Source: Hirundichthys speculiger (lineage: Eukaryota; Chordata; Actinopteri; Beloniformes; Exocoetidae). Taken from it: DNA of 64,000 bases. The number at the start of each line of letters is the position of its first letter. Position 1 is the first letter of the stretch. The DNA lies in assembly GCA_018398805.1 (NCBI GenBank), contig JAGFBZ010000725.1, positions 62,001 to 126,000 of the forward strand, written 5' to 3'. The notes under the pieces are model-generated. The model was not told the origin of the DNA and did not search any database. It saw only the letters and a list, made by a program, of their open reading frames with translations. Position numbers and translations under genes: made by a program. This document shows, in pieces, positions 1-11,728 of the stretch.

Positions 1-46
1 CAAATTAAAAGCATCTGCATCATTTATAAATATAAAGAATGTCCAC

Positions 47-252
47 CTGAGCTGAAACGGTCTGTTACTGGAGACAATCCTCTTCTCTACAGTTTCAGTT
101 TCACACCATTGCCTGTTGGACCGGGGCGCATTAGTGCTTCTGTCAATCACACTTGTTTGCCGTGAGTTGACAGAGCCACAGTTTCCGTTGTTACAGAACC
201 AGGAGTGTGTGTAGGAGCATCCATCGTAAGTCGCCCTGTTGCGAAAGGCCAC
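47..252 (-). CDS. ZP-family gene 1, exon 2 (cysteine-rich module)
   Basis: A CAG acceptor (253-255) precedes an open exon of 206 bp that enters in phase 0 and leaves in phase 2 at CTCAG|GTGGAC. It encodes VAFRNRATYDGCSYTHSW, then a CNNGNCG core, a conserved IDRS segment, and QWCETETVEKR, ending NRPFQL. The four cysteines (DGC, WFC, GNC, QWC) probably form two disulphides. The same exon of gene 2 (54067-54257) has the same phases and a related but more diverged sequence. Intron 2 starts at position 46 and runs off the window. The identification rests on exon phase, the conserved motifs, and the matching exon in gene 2. Confidence 0.82.
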
Positions 253-1236
253 CTGTGGGAAAATTGGCAAAATAAAATGTTTCTGACATACTTTAACTCA
301 GTTTCTCCAAGCATGACACAAAAAAACAAACAAAATAACCCAGAAAGCAACAAAATATAACACATATAACAACTAATCTGGTGCCTGAAAGTGGCGGGGC
401 GTCAAGTTGACAAGTTTCAGCCAATCATTGTGAGGATGTGGGAGGAGTCAACTATCTGTCAATCTATCAGTCTGTCTGTCGATCACTCTGTCTGTCTGTC
501 TGACTCGATAAGGCTTAAAAAGTTTATAATGGTCATTGCATCTATTTTTCTGTCTTATCTGGAATAAAACATGAACATTTCTTTTGCTGGAAACATTTAA
601 ACAAAAGCTTTTTTTTAAGCTTAAATGCGTTTATTTTTTGATTCAGTTGCAGCTCCATTGATGTAATTATTAGAGGTGAGTATTGGCAAGGACCTCGCAA
701 TACAATATGTATCATGATACTTGGGTCACGATACGATATTATCATGATATCACGATATATTGTGATATCTACCCAGTTAATATCAAAATTAAAAGTAGAG
801 ATGAAAAATCAAGTTGCTGTATATGTTCATCAGATGATATTCATCATTCAGAGGACAAATTGAGTCAAAACTATTTGCTTCAAAACAACCTGTTTATTAT
901 TAGTGTTGTTGCACATTTAATAAATAAATAAAATAAAATAAATAGAATAAAATTTTCCTAAGAAAATTGATATTAGGAGCTGAAAAATCAATATTATATT
1001 GGGCTAACAGTATTAATATTAGTATTAATAAGTATTAATAATATTAATATATGCCTTAGTATATATTAATACACCAGAGTACTTAAAACGTTTTTAACAA
1101 TCCAGGTAAAAGCAACTCTAGAAAAAGTGAAATGAATCTACTGACAGCAGTAACAACTGTAATAATGAGACATAATGCCATGAATGTAATCTATGTTTGT
1201 TAAAACTGATCACAAATGGCCGGATAAACGCCTCAC
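253..1236 (-). other. Intron 1 of ZP-family gene 1
   Basis: The intron runs from the donor GTGAGG at 1236 to the acceptor CAG at 253. It contains a short TCTG-type run near 470-500 and, from 671, a hAT-like terminal sequence followed by AT-rich DNA. Nothing in it looks coding. Confidence 0.75.
671..1060. mobile_element. Probable truncated hAT-type MITE in gene 1 intron 1
   Basis: The stretch begins TAGAGGTGAGTATTGG, which resembles the TAGAGGT ends of hAT MITEs elsewhere in this window (33790, 17236), and continues with the CGATA/TATCATGATA-rich DNA typical of such elements. No matching right terminus or 8-bp duplication was found, so it looks truncated. The right boundary is approximate. 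Confidence 0.4.
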
Positions 1237-1365
1237 CTTGAACGTGCCGTCTGGGTTTGTTCCCTTGTAGGTGAAGCTCATCGTCCCACCGAAGTGATGA
1301 GACGCCGACGCCAGCGAGGACGACAGCAGCAGCAGCTGGAGCAGGAGCAGCACTCTGGAAGCCAT
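1237..1365 (-). CDS. ZP-family gene 1, exon 1 (signal peptide and start of N-terminal module)
   Basis: The ATG at 1365 opens a 43-codon exon. It begins MASRVLLLLQLLLL, a clear hydrophobic signal peptide ending near ASA, followed by HHFGGTMSFTYKG and NPDGTFK. The exon stops at a consensus donor (AAG|GTGAGG) in phase 0. The HFGG...FTYKG...NPDG pattern is, from memory, the typical mature N-terminus of a teleost family of ZP-domain glycoproteins usually annotated as uncharacterised or GP2/CUZD1-like. Gene 2 in this window has the equivalent stretch. The start is supported by the signal peptide and by a TATA box 60-66 bp upstream. The product should enter the secretory pathway. The rest of the gene, including any ZP domain, lies beyond the left edge, so the full architecture is inferred from gene 2. 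Confidence 0.85.
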
Positions 1366-1423
1366 GGTGATGGTCCAAGTTCACCTCTGTCTCCAGACAT
1401 ACCTCTGCATCCACCTGCAGCAT

Positions 1424-1431
1424 CTTATATA
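1424..1431 (-). promoter_or_regulatory. TATA box of ZP-family gene 1
   Basis: The minus strand reads GTGTATATAAGATGC, a strong TATATAAG box starting 66 bp upstream of the ATG at 1365. The transcription start is therefore expected near position 1400, giving a short 5' UTR. Confidence 0.7.
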
Positions 1432-3304
1432 CACACCTGCGAGGAGGAGGTGGCGACGGCTGCTAGAGCTGAAGGTATGTGCACCGTGTCCAAGAACAAT
1501 GAACGTGCAGCAGAACTGGTTTGGGGGGACCCGTCTGGCAGAGTCTTACTGTAAGAACTTCTGTGAACTTGCACATTATTTCTTCGATGTGCAACTTTGA
1601 TGGGCCTCTTTTATTTTTCTGGCATGCAGTCAAATGGAATCCGAAACAGTAACACGCCTTTATTATCTTAAGAGCTGCATTTCTTTGTGTCCAAACAGAA
1701 CAATGGCATTAATTGAGCAAATCTGCGGTATTTAACTTTTCCTTTCTTTTTCTCTGAAAGCCCAGATACGTCGATGACATATTTTGAGGCATGAGCCTTT
1801 AAGTCTTTGGTTCATGGGAAATGAACGCGCGATCTGATTAGTTGAGCCTTTCAGATTCATTTCATTTTCATTTTATTGATTCATTCCAGACATGTCAAAA
1901 CAATCTTTTAAAGCATAGACAATTTCAACACTATCATGAATCTATGTATCTGAAAATAAATATAATATATTAAAAAATATATAATAATGCATGAATCAGT
2001 ATACACTGACACATGTGCATAACCATAATTTAGAAACATATAGAACCTCTTGTAAATAAATCTAAATATTAAATGGACATATTCCCCCCAAAAAAATAAA
2101 AAATAAACAAAATGTATACCCAATGTATACACACCAATCTATATACATACATATCAATATGCAAAACACATATCTGGTTTAAGATGTCTGAAAAGGGGTA
2201 GGAAGAAGTTTCCAATGTTCCATGATTACCCTTAAAATGTATCCAGGTTTTTGAGGCCTTATCCTAAATTCTAGTTGTAATTTCATATCCAGATAGACAT
2301 AGACATTTAACTATAACATACATACTGATACACACACATTCACACTACAGTACATACTACAATATATACTATAGTATATACTACAGTACATACTACATAT
2401 ACTTCACTCTACATATTCACACACACACAGTGCACCCCGAGAGCACTCAGATACCCTCCACTCAAATAAAGGCTTTATTTATTTTTTTCGACATGTGAGG
2501 GTCAACAAGCCTCAGGCTCATAAAACACACTTTAAGTCAACTCACGAAAAGAGAAGCGAGAACCGTTTATTCACTTATTGTGAAATTATTTGTTTTTCAA
2601 CCTTCATTCACTCAGGTATATTCAACCAGATGTACTTCCTCCAAGCTGCTCGTAAGGAAGAGCTACTTTTGGAGGTTGGGGCTCGGTTATGGCACTGACA
2701 AGTTCTTCTGGGCCCAGATGTGTCCTGAACCTCGTGAACTGGTCCAATGTGGAGTTTTGGTGTGTGTTGTCAGGGCCAGATGTGGCCCAAATGCCTGTTT
2801 AGGGTTAGGGTTAGGTGTGCTTCATTTGAAAAAGGTGTGCTGAAGCAGGTAAACATCTAAGACGTGCAGGACGGCGGCCCTGGAGGACTGGAGTTTGGCC
2901 CCTGTGCCCTGGTGGTTGCTGGTTAGAAGAGCCTGTAGTTCCAGTTGTGTGGTCCTTGGACCACCTCACAGCAGGCCGAGAAATCCCTTCTGAACCAGAT
3001 TCAGCTGTAAGCCCGAAGAGACTGAACAACAGGAGACAAGTCAGGACCTCGGAGACCTCATGAACTCGTTCATTTCTCTGCATGCAAAGACACGAGGTCA
3101 GACGGTCAACGAACGGCAGAGCTGCGCAGGAAGCTGAGTCAAAGGTGAGTTCAGGGAGTCTTGTTTTCCAGGATGGAGCAAACATCAGACGCCAGCACAG
3201 TTTCTGAGAAAAGGCAAACCTCGTTCTTCGTTTGATGCATTTAGAGAAAAGCATGGAGGGCCACAGCGGGCCAAAGACCAGGAGCCACAGTGGGATAAGC
3301 AATG
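1432..3304. other. Upstream region of gene 1, no gene seen
   Basis: This is AT-rich spacer with short ACA/TATA-type simple sequence near 2330-2440. Positions 2831-2905 hold a fragment (GCTGAAGCAGG...GGACTGGAG) of a dispersed repeat that recurs near 20,917-20,985 and 36,855-36,905. A short TTAGGG-like run lies near 2803. The longest open frame (170 codons, minus strand, 2811-3323) runs through this repeat and resembles no protein I recognise. Confidence 0.5.
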
Positions 3305-3312
3305 GTTTTAAA

Positions 3313-4410
3313 TAGGGGTGCACGATAACTATAACAGGAAATTATGACGTAATTCCGATAACTCCAATATCACGACGAATAGCCCCGATAACATATATCT
3401 TTTTGTCAACACAGCAGTGCCTCACTCCCTCTGAGCCTTGGATGACCGGCAGTGAATGTTGTGTTCAAGTAACATCAGAAAAACGATTACTCAATCAGGA
3501 AAATCAAGAATACCCCCTCATGCCAGAAAACAACTCGTTAACTCGGTCATAATTTTGGTAGTTGCTAACTTGAATTGATATTCGCAGTATTCTCCCACAT
3601 GTTACACATAAAAAAAAAAAAAAATAGAAAAGGCTGAAAGAACGACTAGCAAACGAGGGAACGGAGGAATTTACGTTACACCTTCAGTGCAGCCTGCAGC
3701 ACAGCGCTGATCACAACAAACATGGCGGCGTGGAACTTCGTTAAAGTTTCAGAAGAAGATAGTTTGGTGGTTATTTGTGATGAATCCTCCGAGCGAATTC
3801 TACGAGGAGGGAAGCACAAGCTTTAATACGTAAAACCCGATTGGCCACCTACAATATAACAATCGCTTCCATGGAGTTTTGAAATCGTGCTAATGCGAGC
3901 TAACGCTAGCTAATGCTAACATGCGCAAGCCAGCAGCAGTCTCCCCTAACATCATCTTTCTCATCTAAAGCTCCCATGAGATTAAAAAAAAAAAAATCAC
4001 TGAACCTCATTTACTTTAATTAAAGGTATTAATTTAAATGGAATCACAAGTCAAAATCTTTTAAATGTAAATCCTTTTCAGTTAGTAATTCTGATGCATG
4101 TATTTCCATCAGTTCAAGGAGCCTTTATTTTTATATCAGTCAGTAATGAACCTTAATGAAGTTAATGTGAGATATCAAATAGGTTTGTTTGATAGCTTTG
4201 TGAAAAAGGTTTAAGAGGTTTGCTAGTAGATTTTCATTGGAAAAAATAAATATCTGTTCATTTAAAGCATCCAAACTGTTTTTGGTTTTGTTCATAGTAT
4301 TGATGTAATGATCTTAGGTATATGTGTGTGTTATCGGTTATCGGTATCTGCCTTTAGGAGCTGAAAGTTATCGGTATCGGTTTTAAAAAAACAGTTATCG
4401 TGCAGCCCCA
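3313..4410. mobile_element. Non-autonomous hAT element, TGCACGATAA family, copy A
   Basis: The ends are TAGGGGTGCACGATAACT and, on the other strand, TGGGGCTGCACGATAACT. They are flanked by identical 8-bp target duplications GTTTTAAA (3305-3312 and 4411-4418), which is diagnostic of the hAT superfamily. The 1,098-bp interior is AT-rich with no transposase. Copies B (5428, opposite orientation) and C (21218) share terminal and sub-terminal sequence. Confidence 0.88.
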
Positions 4411-4418
4411 GTTTTAAA

Positions 4419-5419
4419 ACATAAGGTCAAAGGAAAGTCAGAGATGAGACACAGGCCAAGGCCAGGACAGGTTAGTACCGTCCAGTTACCAGGGAGACCT
4501 GGCCAAGAGGGAAGAAGTACAGCTACATCCAACACAATATATGACAGAATAAGATTAACATCCTGACAAAAATCATTTGCACACAGTCAAGGTAGATGAC
4601 CGTGATTTAATCAGAGCTTTAAACTCATTCAGTACGTAACAGTCTCTGGAAGTTTGAGCGTTTGTTGCTGAAAAAGCTAAAAGCTGTTTCGTCCAGTTCA
4701 GTTCGTACTCTGGGGATGACCAACGGCAGAGCGTCCACGGATCGGAGACCTCCAGCCCTCCTTGTTAGGAGACGGGACAGACAGAGATGTCCGGTTGACT
4801 CTAGAGAGTCAAGTGAACCACATCTGGATGTCGACGATCACCTGTTTGAAACAACATCATGGAGATAAACCACTCTCTACCCTGGTAGCCCACTTTTAAC
4901 CCAGACGGGACCAACACTGACACGCTGGCTGGGTTCTAGCAGTAAAACGGTCAGCTCCACGGGAGGTTTTAACATAAACACTTTTATTTAGTTAAAAACA
5001 AAGATAAGTAGGTCAAGATGTGGTGTTGCATCAGCTGGAGGCAGAACTATTTTTTCTGCTGGTATCTTCCTGTTGATTTATCTGGCATAGTTCCCTCCCA
5101 TCAACATTGATAGCGATCTCATTAAAGGTGGCGTGCCTTCAGCTTACTTGGTTTCGTTTCTTTGTGTTATTTTAAGGGCTCCGATGTGGTCTCTTAAGAA
5201 TTACTAAAGCAACAATCTTAAGAGTTGCAATCATTCAAGTTCAAGCTGAAGGTCTTGTGATTGTTTGTGGTGACCTTGGCAAGTGTGAAACAACACCTTA
5301 GTTTGGTGTAAGGATCAAGTGCTCGACCTATAAATGACAGTACAGGTGGAACAGGTGTAGAACCATAAAGGAAGTATGAGTCTGGCGTGTTCGGAGAGGA
5401 GCTATTATTCAGAGGTGTT
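4419..5419. other. Spacer between two hAT elements, no gene seen
   Basis: About 1 kb of single-copy-looking DNA lies between hAT copies A and B. Open frames are short (under about 70 codons) and unrecognised. No RNA gene or repeat was identified. Confidence 0.4.
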
Positions 5420-6563
5420 ATTGATCTTAGGGATGCACGATAACTGTTTTTTTTAAACCGATACCAAATACTTTCAGCTCCTAAAGGCCGATACCGATAC
5501 CAATAACAGACACATATACCTAAGATCATTACATCAATACTATGAACAAAACCTCTTTAAATAAACAGATATTTATTTTTTCCTTTGAAAAACTATTGGC
5601 AAGCCTCTCAAACATTTTTATAAAGCTATCAAACAAACCTATTTGATATCTCACATTAACTTAAATAGGTTCATTACTGACTGATATAAAAAAAATAAAG
5701 GCTCCTTGAACTGATGGAAATACATGCATCAGAATTACTAACTGAAAAAATGCATTCCTAAATGACAATAAAAAATAATGCACAGGTCATAATGTACTGA
5801 CACAAGTTAGACTTGTCTGTGTAAATAAACTGAAAAAGTGCACTTCATAGTAACAAAGAAATTACGTTTAAAGATTTTGGCTTGTGGTTCCATTCAAATG
5901 AATGCCTTTAATTAAAGTAAATGAGGTTTAGTAGTTTCTTTTTTTTTTTCATCTCATGGAAGCTTTAGATGAAAGAGATGATGGCGATGAGCAGAGAGGG
6001 GAGGGGAGGGGAGCGGAGGGGTTGACTTGCTGCTGGCTTGCTCACGTTAGCTCACGTTAGCTCATGTTAGCTCACGTTAGCACGATTTCAAAACTCCATG
6101 GAAGCGATGGTTATGTTTCAGGTGGCTGATCGGGTTTGACGTATTAAAGCTTGTGCTATTTTTCCCTCCTTCGCTTGGAGCATTTGTCACAAATAACCAG
6201 CGATATATCTTCTTCTGAAACTTTAACGAAGTTCTACACCATCGCCACCATGTTTTTTTTTCAGCTCACTGTTCCACAATGCTGCATTCAAGGTGTAATG
6301 TAAATTCCTCCGTTCCCACGTTTGGAAGTCGTTCTTTCGGCCCTATCTATTTTTTCTGTTTTGTATGTGTAACATGTGGGAAAATACTGCGAATATCAAT
6401 TCAAGTCAGCAACTACCAAAATGATAACCGAGTTAACGAGTTGTTTTCAGGCATGAGGGGGTATTCCTGATTTTCTTTACTGAGAAATCATTTTTCTGAT
6501 TATGCCGACGTCACTTGAACATAACCTTTATGCCGGTCATTCAAGGCAAAAAAAATATATATA

Positions 6564-7397
6564 TACACTGAAGGAAAAAAGAAACGCACCATTTTCGTTT
6601 TCTCAATTTTTCCAAAAATATTATAGACAGTGAAAGATTACAGACTACAATGAGTTTAGTACAATTTTGAGTCAAAATGAAATCACTGTTTTCCTGGTTC
6701 TGGTTGATTGATTTTGATCAGCAATAACAATTGTAGTTTTGTATAATCACCTATGTCTGGGTCATGAGTAAAACTCGGAGATGAATTGGACCTGTCCTCA
6801 ATTGTGCACAACCATTCCCTATAAAAAGACACCAAAATGGATAAAAAGCACATTTGTACACGATGCCACGACTACAGCAACCAGAGAGAGATCGTGACAT
6901 TGGCATGCTTCAAGCTGGAAGGAGCACACGGGCTGTAGCCAGGGTGTTTGGAGTCCATCACTCTACTGTTGTACGCCTTGCTGAGCGTTTCCAGACCACT
7001 GGATCCTCCAATGACCATCCAAGATCTGGTCGACCACATGTCACAACGGCCGCACAGGACCGAGCGAATCGGCTGTCACATCTCCGTGACAGGTTTCGAC
7101 CAGCAACAAGAACTGCTGCTGAAACCATTGGGACCCATCAATTATCAGTGTCCTTGAGGTGAATGGTGGTCATGTTAATTACAGACAATCGAATCAAATA
7201 ACTGTGTTTTTGTTTACTGTGATGCTTTATTGTTTGGTCATGTTATTGCTATTGAAACTGTCACAAGCATTGATTAATTGGGTCTGAATATCAGGGACAG
7301 GTATATGGTTGATGTGCACATGTAATATTTCCATTAAAAATAAGTAACCAAAAGAAAATGTGGTAAAAAAGCAGTGGTGCGTTTCTTTTTTCCTTGA

Positions 7398-7402
<5 letters not shown>
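6564..7402 (+). mobile_element. Internally deleted Tc1-like element nested in hAT copy B
   Basis: The terminal inverted repeats CACTGAAGGAAAAAAGAAAC and CACTCAAGGAAAAAAGAAAC are almost identical and are flanked by TA, the Tc1/mariner target. The element is about 840 bp, half the usual 1.6 kb, and keeps only the 5' third of the transposase. A (TA)n tract directly abuts the right end. Confidence 0.88.
6863..7159 (+). pseudogene. Tc1-like transposase, N-terminal DNA-binding fragment
   Basis: The frame starts MPRLQQPERDRDIGMLQAG and continues with STRAVARVFGVHHSTVVRL, the bipartite helix-turn-helix that binds the terminal repeats in Tc1-type transposases. Next come the GRP(H)VTT hook and the LRDRFRPATRTA segment. 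It ends in a stop after about 98 residues. The whole DDE catalytic domain is absent because of the internal deletion, so this copy cannot make active transposase. The encoded N-terminal domain alone could in principle bind Tc1 ends, but no evidence of expression is visible. Confidence 0.85.

Positions 7403-7457
<55 letters not shown>
7402..7457. repeat. (TA)n microsatellite
   Basis: A pure TA tract of about 55 bp abuts the right terminus of the Tc1-like element. It probably expanded from the TA target duplication. Confidence 0.9.
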
Positions 7458-7460
<3 letters not shown>

Positions 7461-7554
7461 ATCGGGGCTATTCGACATGATATCGGAGTTATCGGGATGA
7501 CGTGATCATTTCCTGTTATCGGCCCGATAGTTATCATGCAGCCCTAATCGATCT

Positions 7555-8368
7555 ATTATCAGATCACTTACTGTATGTGAGAGAAGCATCTGTTGCTCCA
7601 AATCCATCTGGGAAGAGCTGTAAAGTCAAAAACATTGCTCACAGGTGGACAACAGTTGCCATTCTTGCCAGGAAGTGGACGTCTCAGCCTTGTTCATCCC
7701 AAGCTCAGACCCCAAGACCAAAGTGGACAATGTTGACCGCAATGATCAGCAACATGTTTGGAGGAACCCAAACAGCACAGAGATCTCATATGAAGAGTCG
7801 AGCACAGAGGTGGAACGGTGATGATTCGGGCTGGTTTTTCAGCCACAACACCTCAGCAGCTTGCAGCCATTGAATGGACCACAAACTCTTCTGTCCAGAA
7901 AAGTATCCTCAACTCAAAGGTCAGACGATCCTTCTATGATCCTTCTGCATCTCGGGACAGGGGTCCAGCCTGGACAGGTTGCCAGTTCATCGCAGGGCCA
8001 CATGTGGACAAACAGCCTCACGCCCTCATGGACGGATTAGAGCCTAACATGCATGTTTTATCCGCGGCCGCACAAGCACGCAGAGAACATGCAAGACTCC
8101 GCATGAAAAGGCCCCAGCCAGGATTTGCACCAGGAACCTTGTAGCTGCGAGGTAACGGCAGGTCTAGGATGGTAGACATGTGATCTCTGGTTCCTCAGGA
8201 GACATTACATCTAGGACCATTATTGCTCAACTGCCGTAGTTCCCGTCCCACTGCTGGTATCTAACTGTTGAAGATGTCTTCCTGTTCTGGAGCAGTTGGC
8301 CTGGTTCACCTGTGTAGACTCTACCTAAGTGAGCTCCAGCCTTAGTTAGCCTTCCAGATCGTCTCTTG
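7555..8368 (+). other. Remnants of a Tc1-like transposase and a dispersed fish repeat
   Basis: Around 7,735-7,870 the DNA resembles the middle of a decayed Tc1-type transposase gene (a GGTGATGATTCGGGCTGG segment corresponds to a V-M-I-W-G-like motif), with no intact frame. Positions 7,950-8,150 carry a common fish repeat (CCAGTTCATCGCAGGGCCAC, then GAACATGCAAGACTCCGCAT, then a degenerate AACCTTGTAGCTGCGAGG). Both calls are from memory of the families. No functional gene is visible. Confidence 0.45.
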
Positions 8369-8723
8369 ACGATCACCAGTGTTGGGCAAGTTCACTTTCT
8401 ACATGAACTGGTTAAGTTCATAGTTCAAAGAAATTAAAATGAACTAGTTCAGTTCTCCATTTCAAAAAATGAACTAAATAGTTCATTTTAGTTCTTTTTT
8501 TTTTATTCTTTTTTAATGTTGCTGTGAGCAATTATTTGCAAAAATGATTACCACTGCCCATGATTACAATTACATCCAAAGATGCTTCTCCTTCATTCAC
8601 TTTTGGTGAATGTAGCCTTGGCCAGGAAGAGTTGATGTCATCAGGCAGTATCCAAGGATCATTGGGTGTTCAACCCTGAACCGCAACACCCTCAACATTG
8701 GTGAGTCGACAGTGGTGGCGAAG

Positions 8724-9466
8724 TCACTGCCCATCAACTCTCCCTGGCTTCCAGCTAAGCTCCTCTCTCCATAACCAGCAAGAGGCTCTTTCTGCTGCCT
8801 CCCCCGTCCTGGGAACTGCCGTCTTCCTCTCCCTCCCTGTCACCCCAATGGCTGTGAGCATCCTCCACACTGACTGGGCAGGGAATCCTCTACAGCTGAC
8901 CTCAACTGGAAAGAGCCATGCCTGCCATCCTTTTCCCCTGCAGTCGTGCAAGAAATCTTGGTATTTGGCGCTCTTTCTCTCGAACGCTTGCTCACAACCC
9001 TCTTCCATGGGACTGTAAGTTCGATGAGGATAATCTTCTTTGCCTCTTCAGACCACAGTACGGCATCTGGCCTCAGGGTTGTCTGGACAGCCGGGGGGAA
9101 TTGCAATCTTCCCCCCAGGTCTACCTTCATTTCCCATGATTGGGCCTTCTGTAACAGACTGGTTCTTTCTGCTCCTGTGGTTAGTGGCTTTTGACCCTCT
9201 CTTTCGAATTGAATTGATGGTATTGCTCTCTCATGTGGTTGGCGTTTCTTGCATCTCTCTTGCTCCAGAGTGTTAGCAAGTGTCTTGAGCACCTTGTCAT
9301 GGCACCACCTGTATCTTCCTTGGGCATGTGCTCTTTTACACCCTGACAGGATATGTGCCATGGTGCCCCTCTTCTCGCAAAGCTTGCACAGTGGGTCCTC
9401 TCTCAGGCCCCAGTTGTGCAAGTTTGTTGGAGTTGGTAGTGTGTCATACACTGACCTGTATGACAC
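8724..9466 (-). pseudogene. C-terminal CCHC motif and restriction-like endonuclease of the R4-like LINE
   Basis: The minus-strand frame contains CKLCEKRGTMAHILSGC, a zinc-knuckle-like C-x2-C-x7-H-x4-C motif. Further on comes LRPDAVLWSEEAKKII followed by ELTVPWKR, which fits the RPD...ELTVPWE signature of the endonuclease in R2/R4-type LINEs. A frameshift near 9,000 moves the reading into another frame, where AFERKSAKYQDFLHDC and a GW motif follow. The domain nicks target DNA in live relatives; this copy is broken. Confidence 0.78.
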
Positions 9467-9472
9467 ACTACC
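9435..9472. repeat. Perfect 16-bp inverted repeat inside the LINE
   Basis: The arms GGTAGTGTGTCATACA (9435-9450) and its exact complement (9457-9472) flank a 6-base loop. The second arm looks like a local inverted duplication of LINE coding sequence and coincides with the loss of the reading frame. Confidence 0.85.
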
Positions 9473-9764
9473 AAAGGCTCCGACAGAAAGGCTCCAGTCT
9501 CCATAAATCTCCCAATGTGATCTTCCTCTTGGGTTGGTCCCATTTGGTCCATGCTCCCTGGGACACTAGCTCCACTGCCCTTGCCCTTCATCCTTCCTCT
9601 TCCAAGTTCCGTATTTCCTCCTGGATCATGGCTCTTCTGTCCTTGGGCGCTGCCTTCCCGCATTGCTGGATGTGGGAAGTTCCAAGACCCTGTCTTTCTG
9701 TGCATGGCGTTCCGATGATGAGTCAGCTGCCCACTTGCGTCCTGATCTTGTGAGGATGCCTGCA

Positions 9765-11125
9765 TCACTGACTTCTTTGTCCTGGGAGTCTGTACATCAT
9801 TATGGCTCTGCACTTTGCTACCTTAAATTCCTCTACCACTGATGACAGAGGAAGTTGGAGCTGTCCTGATCTTATGTAGAGGCCTACTGAAGTGAAGCTT
9901 GGAGGAATTCCCAGCCATCTTCGGAGGTACTTGTTGATCTTTCTCTCCACCCCTTCAACGCTTGTCATGGGAACTTCATACACCGTCAACAGCCACATGA
10001 GTCTTGGCAGCAATCCATGTTGGTAAAGCCATGTTTTGAACTTCCCTGGGAGCCCTGATTTTTCGATCCTCCTCAGCCATTCCCCTGTCTGCTTTTCTGT
10101 ACTGCTAACATTGTTCCTGTTGGTAAGTGAGTGGTTGAACCACTTTCCGAGGCACTTGATTGGATTCTCCTTTATCGATGGAATCACTTCACCTTGCACA
10201 TGCAGCATGACCCTGTTTGTCAGTTTACCTTTCCTGATCACCATGCACCTGGATTTCTTTGGCTTAAACTTCATTCTGGCCCACGTTGCCATGCGGTCCA
10301 GAACAGCCAGCACCCACCTCGCCTCCACATGGGTTGTGGTCGTCACAGTAAGGTCGTCCATATAACCTCTTATTGGGGGTTGTCGGATGCTCGATTGCAT
10401 TTTCGGGCCACGGGCTTCCTTTCCAGCAGGTGTTATTAGGAGGTTCATTACCATGATGAAGAGTATGGGGGTGATTGTACAGCCAGTTACGATTCCTTTT
10501 TCCAGGTTTTGCCTCTGGGTGGTAAAGTGGGCTGTCTTGAACCGTAGCTGGATTCCGCCAAGGTAACTGATGATCATTCCCTTGATATGCTGAGGGATGA
10601 GGTAATGGTCTAGTGCTGCATGGATGAGGGCGTGAGGGATTGATCCGTAGGCATTAGCCAAGTCCAGCCAAACCACAGTCAGGTTGCCGTTGCTGGCCTT
10701 GGCCTCCCGAATCATCTGACTGAGAACTCCTATATGTTCCAGACACCCAGTGAAGCCTGGGATTCCACCTTTCTGAATAGTGGTGTCAATAAATCCATTC
10801 TCACTCATATATGAGGTTATCCTCTTTGCCAGTACAGAGAAGAAAATCTTGCATTCTACACTTAGCAGTGAGATTGTTCTAAATTGGTCTATGGTTGAGG
10901 AGTTTGCTTCTTTTGGCACAAAACAACCTTCTGCCTTTTTCCAACATGATGGAATGATGCCCTTCTTCCAGATGCTCTGGAACAGCCTCAATAGCCTCCG
11001 AAGGAGCATTGGGCACTTCTTATACACCTTATAAGGTATGCCGCTTGGGCCGGGGGCAGAATCTGTTCTGGCCTTCCTCACCACCTCTTGGACTTCCTTC
11101 CAGGATGGTTCAGTAATGTTAAGCT
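9765..11125 (-). pseudogene. Reverse transcriptase of the R4-like LINE
   Basis: The frame contains DSAPGPSGIPYKVYKKCP, a typical RT N-terminal motif, then FRTISLLSVECKIF, VVWLDLANAYGSIPH (motif A with the first catalytic aspartate), GCTITPILF (motif B), and RGYMDDLTVTTTT (motif C, equivalent to YxDD). The thumb region follows to about 9,765, where the frame is lost. It is roughly 440 residues without stops, but lacks the usual N-terminal zinc-finger region. It is broken at its 3' side by frameshifts, partly through a local inverted duplication near 9,435-9,472. Confidence 0.8.
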
Positions 11126-11347
11126 TTTGACAGGTGTCTCAATGCTGTTGGTATTTGGGTTGTCATCCAGGGCCTGGTTTCTGCAGATGTCATATACTAC
11201 CCCACCACAAACGGCAATTATTTTATCCATTTTAACTGTCGAAAACCATTGCTCCAATTCAGAATCCTGAACCAACCAGGGTTCACATTAGCATTGAAGG
11301 GACAGCCCATGTGAAACTGTCATTTCCGTTTCAGCTTCTCTCTACAG

Positions 11348-11728
11348 CAGCCATTCCCAAACTTCAGAACACCAAGGCCCAATCTGAAATGAAAAATCTC
11401 CGCAGCCCACCGAAAACTTTAATCACAACTGTGATCAACATACAGTACAAGGAACCATGATCCGATATTAATGTGAGGGGTCAACAAATAAGGTGACACT
11501 TGTCATATTAAGTCAAGATGACAGTAGAATAACACTTAACTGGTTTGTTTTATTACTTCTTAATGTTTTTTAATCATGTCATGAATATTTTACAGTAATT
11601 AAAAACATATTTAAAAATGATCAAGGATTTAAAACACATTTGTTTAATTTTAATGATCTCTCACAGCCCACCTGCAGTCCCACGACGGCACCACCAGGGG
11701 GCCGCGGCCCGCACTTTGGGAATCACTG
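11348..11728. mobile_element. hAT-type MITE with CAGYSATTCCCAAA ends
   Basis: The ends CAGCCATTCCCAAA and, on the other strand, CAGTGATTCCCAAA are flanked by the exact 8-bp duplication CTCTACAG (11340-11347, 11729-11736). A related inverted segment at about 29,240-29,290 carries the unoccupied site, which confirms the insertion. Length is 381 bp with no coding capacity. Confidence 0.92.

Larger units (their letters stand above)
5428..7546. mobile_element. Non-autonomous hAT element, TGCACGATAA family, copy B (inverted, host of a Tc1)
   Basis: The left end is TAGGGATGCACGATAACTG and the right end, read on the minus strand, TAGGGCTGCATGATAACTA. The target duplications ATTGATCT (5420-5427) and ATCGATCT (7547-7554) match at 7 of 8 bases. 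The element lies in the opposite orientation to copy A and is longer because a Tc1-like element and a TA microsatellite sit inside it. Confidence 0.85.
8620..11290 (-). mobile_element. Decayed LINE with reverse transcriptase and restriction-like endonuclease (R4/Rex6-like)
   Basis: Minus-strand frames encode a reverse transcriptase followed by a CCHC-type motif and a PD-(D/E)XK-type endonuclease. In that order these mark the old LINE lineages (R2, R4/Dong, NeSL) rather than L1, L2 or RTE. The R4/Rex6 assignment is from memory of fish elements and is tentative. Boundaries are approximate. Several frameshifts split the protein, so the copy is dead. Confidence 0.75.

Noticed and set aside
2811..3323. 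170-codon minus-strand open frame
   Set aside because: It has no recognisable domain, runs through a dispersed repeat fragment and into a hAT end, and no splice or promoter signals support it.
3313..7546. One large composite transposon bounded by inverted hAT copies A and B
   Set aside because: Each copy has its own pair of ends and its own target duplication, so they are two separate insertions.
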